Source: Parapristionchus giblindavisi
Taxonomy: Eukaryota > Nematoda > Chromadorea > Rhabditida > Diplogasteridae
Assembly: GCA_943737045.1 (NCBI GenBank)
Contig: CALSFV010000013.1
Location: forward strand, 162,501 to 226,500
Direction: 5' to 3'
DNA length: 64,000 nucleotides
A program made the position numbers and the translations under genes. This document shows positions 49,458 through 59,300 of the stretch, in pieces (within the stretch, counting starts at the first letter, position 1; the number at the start of each line of letters is the position of its first letter). The notes below the pieces were generated by a model that worked only from the letters and a program-made list of their open reading frames with translations, had not been told where the DNA came from and did not search any database.

Positions 49458-49567
49458 GACCGAGGAAGGCGCCTCTGGAGCTATGAAGATTACTATTGTG
49501 TTGTTTTCTTTGTATTTCTTTCTTTGTTTTGTTTTTTCTTTCTTCTTGCAATCCGAGGTTGCTTTTT

Positions 49568-49626
49568 AATTTGTGATTGAATGAGTACCACTGATACAGC
49601 AAGGCAATCTCAAACAGTCACAATTT
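49568..49626 (+). ncRNA. Hairpin 3 of the structured RNA family (more diverged)
   Basis: AATTTGTGATTGAATGAG faces CTCAAACAGTCACAATTT with several mismatches. The apex GAGTACCACTGATACAG (CTG/CAG around ATA), then GGCAATCTC, is conserved. Confidence 0.45.
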
Positions 49627-49840
49627 ATATAGCAAACCAAGGAGCGCCCGGTATCCTGGACCCCCTATACCATATTGCCCGCGGGTGAACGTCAGCACAT
49701 CCACGGGCGATCGTCGGGCGTTAGCCGGACGATCACCGGTCGATAGGCGGGCGCCCGCCGGGCGCCCGTCCGGCGCCCGTCCGGCGCCCGCTTATCGACC
49801 GGCTAACGCCCGACGATCGCCCGTTCAAAAACGGGAGATA

Positions 49841-50853
49841 AATAGACAACAAAAAATGGCTATACGACGGTCCGCAGATCCGATCGCAAACTGATTTTTT
49901 TACCTCCTCAAAACATTCTAAAATTAATTAAAATTTTAAAACAAAAAAGTGCAGTCCAATTTTTGCCTCATCTTATAGAACAAAAAAATCCGCGTCGAAT
50001 AAGGGAAAAAAATCAAAAATCGAAGGACCCCTCTTTTGAGATAAATGGACCTGAAGTTGACCCGAAAATATTTTTGCTTTCAAACCCCTTGATGTTGGTA
50101 CTCATATTGAAGAGCTCGTCGAGTAGAACAACTTTCATGTTGAACGTTTTGTCTGAAACTCTAGTACAAGAGAAATACATGAATTTAGATTTATTGGATC
50201 CAAATCATTTCGATCGCTTGTATCTTGAGAACAAGCCACTTTCATACAATACGATCAACAACAAAAATGACGTGCTCGACGAGTTCTTTAAAATGAGTAT
50301 AAACATGGCAAGGGTTCGACAACTTTTTTTCCAAGAATACTTTCCACGCCATATTTTTCAGCATGGGGGTCTACAATTTTTTTCGTGAAACAACAAAGTA
50401 AGTATGGATTTTTGCGTTTTACAATATTGGCGTAATCAATTTGTGCACAAAAAATATTTTACTTTCGCTTTACTCAAAATTGGGTGAACAACCGTGTGAA
50501 TAAATAAAACTCATGTAGTTCTCTCGTACATGAGTTTCAAACAAAATGCTCAACATCAAAGTTGTTCTACTCGACGAGCTCTTCAATATGAGTACAAACA
50601 CGAGGGGATTTGAAAACAAAAATATTTTCATGTCAACTTCAGGTCCATTTATCTCAAAAGAGGGGTCCTTCGATTTTTTATTTTTTCCCTTATTCGACGC
50701 GGAATTTTTTGCTCTATAAGATGAGGCAAAAATTGGACTGCACTTTTTTTGTTTTAAAATTTTAATTCATTTTAGAATGTTTTAACGAGGTAAAAAAATC
50801 AGTTTGCGATCGGATCTCCGGACCGTCGTATAGCCAGTTTTTGTTGTCTATTT
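49841..50853. mobile_element. Foldback element nested in the right arm
   Basis: The element is about 1 kb with inverted arms of roughly 320 bp (49841-50165 and 50515-50853). Ends are AATAGACAACAAAAA and TTTTTGTTGTCTATT. It interrupts sequence that is continuous in the left arm (ATAAGTATCTCCCG at 46262-46276 corresponds to CGGGAGATA plus CTTATAAT here) at a TA. The 141-codon frame inside is not gene-like. Confidence 0.85.
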
Positions 50854-51099
50854 ATACTTATAATTAATCGACACTAACATTGGTCGTAGGTCGCTTCATT
50901 TTTTTTTCGGTGAAAATCGAGTTTTCAAAATTCGAAAACCCGCCACATCTGTGTTTCAAGGAACCAGCCCAAATGAATACCCATTTTGTGATGGGGGCCA
51001 TGGGGGTATCCATGAAAAATTTTTGGGCCAAATCGGTGAGGTCGATGTCCGGGGTCACTGGCACAACCCTCGAATCTTACTGAGCCGGTGTCTTAAATG
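50853..51099 (-). repeat. Right arm of the long inverted repeat
   Basis: Inverted partner of 46036-46275. The sequence diverges by scattered substitutions and small indels and ends at TGTCTTAAATG, matching the left arm's CATTAAGACA. Confidence 0.85.
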
Positions 51100-52247
51100 A
51101 GTACCTTGTTATGTCAAATGTATTATGCTCGCTGCCACATGCTTTTGTCTTTGGACCCCACTAGAAAAACGTTTAGGAAACTAGTAGGAAGAGATCCGCC
51201 CACTTTGCCCTCTCTCCAGTCCTGGGAAACTAGTGGGGGAGCTAGATCACGCCCACTTTTGCTGGGGCCCCACTGGGAGAAAAAAACCAGAGAGAGTTAA
51301 TGGATATGCAATTGATTTCTATAACGGATATGATTAGAACACACAAAAAGTGAAGAGATGAGGCATGACCCCATCATCTTCCTTATCCTCTCCCTCGCCT
51401 TTCCCTGTTCCCTCGCTCCCTCTTTCTTTCTCTGCGATATCTATACCTTACACACTATTTCTCAGAGTGTGTGATACGGCATATATCACTCGTGTCGCGC
51501 AAGGTTCGAATAAACGGAGGCACATTGAAAAAATCGAAAATGAGCAGAGGTCATTTTTCGGTAGTCCACATGGTCCCTAACAACGTACCGTCGAGCTTTT
51601 TTTGCATATCTTCATTTTCAACGTCGGCCACGTTAGTTCAGAGTGTACAATAAGGGATGAAGTGAAAACTCCGGTCGGGATTCGAACCCGTACCCTTTGG
51701 GAGGAGAGGCGGCCATCTTACCAATGCGCCACGCTTCGATCACCCTTGCCTTATTTCTCTACTCATGTTATTTCGAACTTACGCGCTGATCATTTTTCCA
51801 GTCCGGTGATCGCTATTTGAATACACCTACTATTTATAGGCGCTGTATGCGTAGGCCATACCATATATTTCTTACACAATTATTTATGGTGTAATAATTC
51901 CTATTTCCCGGTTTATTGTACATACTCTCTTATGATTGAACTAACGTGCGGCAGACGTCGTCAAACTTTTTGGACGCCGAAAATTGAGATTATCTTCATC
52001 AAGTATAGAACAGAAAAGAGAAGAACGAAGGTTAATTCAGTGGTACCGGACTTGAAGCCTTAAGAACCCAACGGCCCTCTTTAGTGCCACGTAACCATAC
52101 CTGATCAAGTTGTATCTTATGTGAGAGAAGATGGCTAGTAGCATTCATATATATCACTCTCTCAATTATGTTAAATACAATGGTAACTGTAGAATATCAA
52201 CATTTTTTAACCTTCATGATGACATAGATATTCTCTCTTTCTACTTA
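51100..52247. other. Region between the inverted-repeat arm and the right zinc-finger gene
   Basis: 51300-51485 is a direct copy of 44000-44215. Repeats of GGGGCCCCACTGGGAG type are at 51150-51290. A tRNA-derived repeat lies on the minus strand at about 51660-51745 (GGCGCATTGGTAAGATGG as A box, GGGTTCGAATCCC as B box). The rest shows no gene. Confidence 0.5.
51660..51745 (-). repeat. tRNA-derived sequence
   Basis: On the minus strand the order is a GAAGCGTGGCGCATTGGTAA region, an anticodon-like arm, GGGTTCGAATCCC, and a terminal TTTTCACTTC whose end nearly pairs with GAAGCG. The acceptor stem is imperfect, so a SINE or tRNA relic is more likely than a working tRNA. Confidence 0.5.
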
Positions 52248-52679
52248 CAAGGGGATGGTCGCAACTGGTCCTGGTCATATGAGATGGCAATAACATGACC
52301 AGGATCAGTTTTCGATGCTGATTACGAATCCGTTTTCAGAAAGTGCCTAATCGACCTGATTTTCGAGAAAATCGGTATTTTAATTCGGAAATTCGTGTGG
52401 TTTCCTGCACTAACCGTCCGGGTGGGCTGGTGAACTCATCTATAAACTCTCGTAGTTGTCTGGCTTTCATCACCGGATCTTTCCGATGCAATCCAGATAG
52501 TTTGTGAGGGAAATTACACGAATTTTCGAATTAAGAAGCCTAATTTCAATACCGATTTTCACGAAAATCAGGTCGATTAGGCACTTTCTGAAAACGGATT
52601 CGTAATCAGCATCGAAAACTGATCCTAGCCATGTTATTGCCATCTCATATGACCAGGACCAGTTGCGACCATCCCCTTG
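52248..52679. mobile_element. Long-palindrome element with TTA target duplication
   Basis: The 432-bp element has ends CAAGGGGATGGTCGCAACTG and CAGTTGCGACCATCCCCTTG and arms of about 165 bp. TTA at 52245-52247 and 52680-52682 is the 3-bp duplication typical of PIF/Harbinger elements. There is no coding sequence. Confidence 0.85.
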
Positions 52680-52829
52680 TTAAAACTGTGTATGAACGAA
52701 AAATTCACAAAAGATCTTCTTTAAGGGACAATATCAACTGTACAAGTGATACATCTCAATCCTATGGCCGAAGCAAATTAATATTTTATATTTCAACATC
52801 TCTTTTTTGTTCTTGAGAACAAAAGCCGA

Positions 52830-53397
52830 TATGTCATATCACACACTCTCTAGCTATGAGAAATAGTGTGTAAGGATTAGATATCGCAGAGATGGAAAGA
52901 TGGAGTGAGGGAACAGGTACAGGCGAGGGAGAGGATGAGGAAGAGTGGGGTCATGTCATGTCATGGTCATGTCATCTCTTCACTTTTTGAGTGTTCTAAT
53001 CATATCCGTTATAGAAATTGTTATATTTTGCAAGACAAGCGCAGTTTGTTCAAGTTAAATATGTATTATGCTTATCACTACTGTAGTAATCACAAATGCT
53101 AAAGTCGTACTTGTCAATTTTTAGAGGAATGATAAGGCAAAAGCATTTGTGATTACTTGAGCAGTGTAAGTATATCAATCGCTTATCCACTAACTCTGTT
53201 CTTTGAGCTCTGTTTAAAGGCACATCCCAAGCTAGTTTTACTCTCTGAATTGGCAATACTCTCTCGCAGACCAATTAAGCGAGAGAGAGAGAGAGAGTGT
53301 AGCCAGAGCGGAGAGTTTCAAATTTGCTTGGGATGTCGCTTTAATCCAAGTTAATTGTTATAGTTTTTTGATATAATATTTATAAATATTTTCATGC
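52830..53397 (-). repeat. Inverted copy of the upstream repeat and right-gene 5' flank
   Basis: 52830-53030 is the inverted counterpart of 44000-44215. A possible small palindromic repeat with AAGCATTTGTGATTACTG and its inverse lies at 53080-53165. From 53180 the flank contains a GA run (53280-53298) in a segment related, inverted, to 63690-63800. Confidence 0.55.
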
Positions 53398-56300
53398 ATG
53401 GAGATCCAACCTTCATCACTACGATATAGATCGATTGATGAATGGTGCGAAATTGTAAGTATGCATTTCACTATTTTTTCATTATTTCGTTTAATACTAT
53501 TCCACGAGTAGGGCAACGGCACAACAGCTAATTTGCATATGTCCTAGAATTGCTAAAAAAATAATGCTTTTCTCGGCTGCTTGTTCGTTAAGGAAAAAAA
53601 ACGTTTTGAATAATCATTTACGTAAACCCATAATGAATCGTTACTCGTATTTAAATTTATTTGCCGGATAAAGTTTATTTTTATTATTTAATATAGCATG
53701 TGATATAATATCTGCATCTCTTCCAGGGAATTGAATTATCAATCAATAATAATAAAGAGATTCTGAATCTGATGAGACGAATTCTAAATCTGCTCAAACT
53801 GGCTAAAGATTCAGCGTGTCGTAACATCAAGGTAAACAACATTGTTCGAACATTTTGATTTAGTTTTTTTGGAAAAGTTGCACTTTACAAAAAGAAATTG
53901 GCCTTGATATTTTCTACATCTAGGAATGACAAAAAAAGAAAGGAAGGTGAAAACAATTATTTGCTTTCAGATCGATAACATTGAATTCGTGGAAGTAAAA
54001 CTTGCATTGCGACAATACATGTATGATCCGCACAGGTATTAAATCATTCCTTATTAAAGTTTGATCATATTAATGATATATGTAACTTCAAGAGGCACTA
54101 AGTACTGGATGATAACCATTAGCTTACTTTTCTATTCTTTAGCTATTGTGTCTCATATGCAAAAAAAAACATCCAGCTCTTATTCATCGGTTCTTTTCCG
54201 GCCTAGTGCCTTTCAAGATGCCATTCTAGTCATTTCATACATTTCATTTTAGGTTCGATCCAGTTCATGAACTTGTCTATGGCATTGCTCAGTCGGTTAT
54301 GCAAATGGTTGAATCTATTATTGAATCTAACTCGATTATTGAACTTTCAACAGCGCAGGTAAATCATTCTTCCCCTTCTTCGAAATTTAAAAGCATGGGC
54401 GATTTAACCTTCCAATCTGGCAACATTCTCTACCATTTAAAGAAAGTGGAGAGAATGTTGCCATAACTTCGGATGTCTACCCTTTTTTACGACGTGATTT
54501 TTGAAGCATGATAATCAACCGTCCGCACCTCTGATCCAAAATGAAAATATCAACGAAGTTTTGAAAGAAGAAGAGACAATGGTCGCAAGCACATCTACAC
54601 ATTCCGAAGTAAGTATAAGTTTTTTGTAGAACAAAACTATAAATTTTCTTATCTAATTTGATATTGAAGCAAAAAACAACAACTTTTAGTTATTTTACTT
54701 CACATAATTTTACTCAATTTTCGATGAAGCTGAAATATTAAAAAAATTCATTTTATGATCATCTTGAAGCATATTTTTCCTTTCCAGATCATCCCCGCTA
54801 ATGAACATTTGCCTGTTGTGGCTAGTTCTCATATTAAGTCTGAGGAAATCATTGACCGACCTTACTCAGAAAATGTTCGTTTCAAATTTGAATACTCAAC
54901 TTAAAAAATATTCATCTGATTTAAAGATTTAAATTTAAAGTTTTTTTAGAATTCTGAATTAGTGGAAGAAGATGTCAAACCAGCGATGGTTCATGAAGAC
55001 TACGACCAATCTAACGTTCCCATTGGAGGCAAAAGTCCTAACGAAGCAAATACAGATAATTGTGATACTGAAACTCGCGTAAGTTTCAAGGAATGTTTGT
55101 CCTTTAATCTTTTTTAACTATAAGTATTGATTATATTAAAACATTCCTGATCTTATGAAACATTGCTTTTCAAGTTTCGACACATTCGCAGGCGCTTTGC
55201 TAAGAAAAAAGTTGACCAACAGTGTGAATAAATTATTCAAATTTGCAGCTGTATGCTTCTCTTTTACTTCAAGTGAAATTTACTATATTGCATCATAAGT
55301 CCTTTTGTCACATTTTTCTATTTCTTTGTTCTTACAATTAGACATGAACATTGCTAGCGATCCAACATATCATTATCGCTGATTGCTTACCAACAAAGGG
55401 TCTTCACAGTTTGACAACGATTGCTTATGACATGCCTCCTCGCTGCATCTTTTACGTCATGCATACCAATCCCGTTTTGAATACAATCTCCTAGGAGGGA
55501 TCCTTATGTTATTCACTCTCGAACGACGAAGAAGGGTTCAAATTACGTGCATAAAAAATTGCACAGAGTTTTGGAACACCCTAATATAACTAATTTCAAT
55601 TTCAGAACATCTCCATGTCTACGAAAGAAGAAGGTCCTAATGAAGTAATACAATCTAATGAATCTTTGGATACTGAGAAGACTAGGGAGAAAGAACCTGA
55701 GAATGAATCAATCGATGTACAGGTATATTTACAGCTTTATTATTTATTTATTTATTTATCTTTCCTTATGCGATACACTTAACAGAATTAAGATCTATAC
55801 ACCTTTTGACACATTTCGTTCATACTCGTACGTTTAGAAAGGTACTACTAAAAGGAAACTTCGTTCTTCAACTGCGAAAAGAGTTGAGCATCAATCGAAT
55901 ATGGTATGTTTTCGTAAAAAAATAAGCTTCTTATTAAGCAATGAAGGTACATTTTTGAAACAAAGTTGAAACGAAATTCTGGAGCAAAATTGAAATTGAA
56001 TTTGTGACAGCTTGAAAAAATTGTATTGCCTGATTCTTGTTAAAATATTTTGTTTTCTAGAATGAACCTAAGCCTAAAAGACGGAAGAATCAAGAATTGA
56101 ATGATAGCGATGAGGTATTGTTGAATATATGTATATTCATTTATGTTGTTTGCTTTTGCGTTGTTACATTTGCGAGACGGATACGTGTCTGTCAACTTTA
56201 ATTTTAGAATATTTGAAGTCTCAAGTGTAAAATCCTGATTAACAATTGTAATACCATAAGAAGTTACCGTAACCATCGCAACAATAACTTTTTACGGTAA

Positions 56301-59300
56301 TTTTATGACCTATCATGGTATTCCACTCGAGAACCAACACACTCCAAAATTGAAGCTGACAGACATGTACCCGTCTAGCAAATGTATATTCTGACAGAAA
56401 ATGTTGATATATTCTCAATAAATAAATCATGTTTATTACTGAAGATTTTAGCCGATGCGGAAAGGAGCAAAAACAAGTCCGTTTAACAAGACCAATCAAG
56501 AAACATTTGCAGTCAACAAATCATTCAAATGTCCTCTATGCAATGTAAGTTTGCTGTTTAAATTTAATATTTTCAAAGATTCTTTCAAATATTACATTTG
56601 ATATTTTCCTTTTATTGTGACAGAGTTGTTGGTCGTACCAAAACCTTTGTTCTTCGTACGAGAGTAGTCAAAATGCCTCGCACATGCTCTCTCCTTCATC
56701 GGGAAAAGCATAACTTACTAAGCTGCACGAAATGCTCAAGGCGAATGTAAGACGGGTGACAAGTGAGTGAGGTAGTAAAAAAGATAGTCGAAAGAGACTG
56801 TAGGCAGATCAGAAATAGCAATGAGGAAAGGAAGGGAAGCCATGTTTCATTGGATATATTTCATTCAAACTTTGTTATTAGACTCGACAAATGCAAACGA
56901 CTCTTGTTAAAATTGTCGATGTTTTCAGGCAGTATCTACTACCGCACTTGCAATTACTCGTCATTTTGAACGTTCGCATCATTCCTTAAGAAAGGTATTA
57001 CAAGCATTCTTTTAACACGCTTAACTAATTTTCATCATTTAACAATACCAGAGTAATCCGTCTGACCTTCGCCGCGCTGACTTAATATTTTAAAGAGATC
57101 ATTCTAGTTTTTGAACTATGCAAAACTAGAAGTAGTCATGCGGATGATGAATACAAGTTATTTCTATACGCTCATTAATTATAATAATAATTAAAATAAT
57201 AATAAAGTTATTATTATTAACTAATAAGGACATGGTATCTTAAAACAACCATTTCAACAGATGGGATATCGATATTGTCTATGTGAAGCCAAATGGAGGA
57301 GGACAAGATAGATGTTGTTATTAGTTTTATTTCAAGACGTTTCGGTGATAATCACCATCATCAGAAATAAATCTAATATCCATCTTGTCCTCCTCCATTT
57401 GCCTTCACATAGACAATATCAATATTCCTGTTAGGGATGCTCCCTATTTCCCTACCCTAGGCTAACCGCCTCCCCTATTCCCCTTTTCCCCTTTTCGACC
57501 CCTAAACCCCTTTCCCTTTTACTAGAATTATTTTTGCACCATGTTGTACTTTCTTTGTCTTAGAATTAGTTCATCTCTCTTTGTCTTTTAATTTTATTAG
57601 TATTGCATATATAGAGAGGCTGTTTGCCATTATCGGTCTCTTCGCGCCCCTCTCTCTCGTCTCCCTCGTGTAGTTTGCGTTGTGTTGGTTGAAGATAAAG
57701 GTTTAAGGTAGTCTTGAGTATCTGTACTTAACCGCAAGTCTAAAGAACCCGGCTATTGTTATCATTACATGGGGGCCGAACCGACCCTTGCTTGTTAAGT
57801 ACTTAGACTCTTGATTATCTTTGCCTTGCGAGTTCAGGGTGGAGTGTAGTCGTGAGAGACGTTAAGATCTTGAGGCTAAGAAGTCCAGCGAGACTAGATA
57901 GCCAGTGTTGTGGAGATCTGAGGCTAAGAAGTCCAGCGAGACTAGAAAGCCAGTGTTGTTAAGATCTTGAGGCTAAGAAGTCCAGCGAGACTAGAAAGCC
58001 AGTGTTGTTAAGATCTTGAGGCTAAGAAGTCCAGCGAGACTAGAAAGCCAGTGTTGTTAAGATCTTGAGGCTAAGAAGTCCAGCGAGACTAGAAAGCCAG
58101 TGTTGTTAAGATCTTGAGGCTAAGAAGTCCAGCGAGACTAGAAAGCCAGTGTTGTTAAGATCTTGAGGCTAAGAAGTCCAGCGAGACTAGATAGCCAGTG
58201 TGGTGGTGATATTAAGACTGGAAAGTCTGTGGAGTCTGTAGAGACTTGGAATCCGTGGTGTTAAGGTCTTGAGTTGTGACCGTAAAGTGGTGAAGTGTTG
58301 GGATCTGAGGTGTGGAGATCTGGAGGTAGCCTTGAGGTGCTACGGTCTTGAGTTGTGACCTTGAGGTGTTAAGGTGCTAAGGTGTTCAGTTGTTGAGGCT
58401 TAAAGGAGATAAGGCATTTGAGACACTGAGGTGTGGAGTTATTGATTAGTCAGATAATGTCATTTGGTAAAGTGTGGTGTGAGGATATGGACACAGCTTT
58501 GGGCAAGGAGAGGAATAATGAGGTCGTTATGGGAGATTCTCGTGCTCATGTAAACGAAATATATACGTTATTTAATGTATGGACTGAGATGAGGCAGAGA
58601 TTTGCAGATACTGTAATAAAACGAGTCAGTCAGTACAAAAAGAGACCAAGTAGTGTACAACTAGATAATTTGAGATCATTTTTGGAGGTACATGAAGATG
58701 AGAATGAAAGGACGGTGAATGCTATTAAGACTAAGATGCGTGATAGAGAATGTAGCCAAATAAAGGTTCTTAAAATGTATCATGAGAAGTGTATGCAATT
58801 GGAGAGTGAGATAGATGAAATGAAAGCAACGCAAGAGAATATTGGTGTTAATGGTAGAGTGAATTGTGCTGCGAATTATGCAGGCACACCTAGACAAATT
58901 ATTGATACATCTCAGAGTGCTAATGTATGTGGAGTCAATATAGGTGATAATGATTGTAACCGTAGATCAAAAAATGATATTATCGTTCAGAAAGGAAACG
59001 TTCGTAGAGATAAGAACGGTTTTGATATTGACATGCCTCAATTTCAGAGTGGGAGGAAAGATTATCACAGTTTAGTTGGTAATGATAAAGAGGATAATGT
59101 ATACAAAGATGCTATGGATAGTCGGTTAAGTGATAATGAATCAATATCGAGTAGGAATAGTAGTATAGCTACAGTTGCAGACAAAATGATGGATTGTGTC
59201 AAAGTGATGCAGCAGACTTTGAATACTAATGCAGAGGAGGCTAGATTGTCCAGATTGAGTCCATTGGAACCATTTCATGGTAATAAAGATGAGAAGTTTG

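Larger units (their letters stand above)
48469..49480 (+). ncRNA. Repeated-exon putative non-coding transcript (3' part) hosting hairpins
   Basis: Candidate exons: 48469-48531, 48790-48980, 49173-49238 and from 49327. The last three are paralogous: each follows an acceptor in a TTTCATTGCAG-like context, begins AGATTGGCC or AAGGGCC, and contains GGGA-CGA-ATGG-CGGAG phrases. The first two of these end before GTGAGAGAT. No reading frame is shared. Two of them contain a strong hairpin. Together with the duplicated exons at 46.8 and 47.3 kb this suggests one plus-strand non-coding gene expanded by exon duplication. Confidence 0.5.

Noticed and set aside
49963..50388. 141-codon frame
   Set aside because: It lies in a foldback element, has no recognisable motif, and its DNA is duplicated inverted at 50515-50853.
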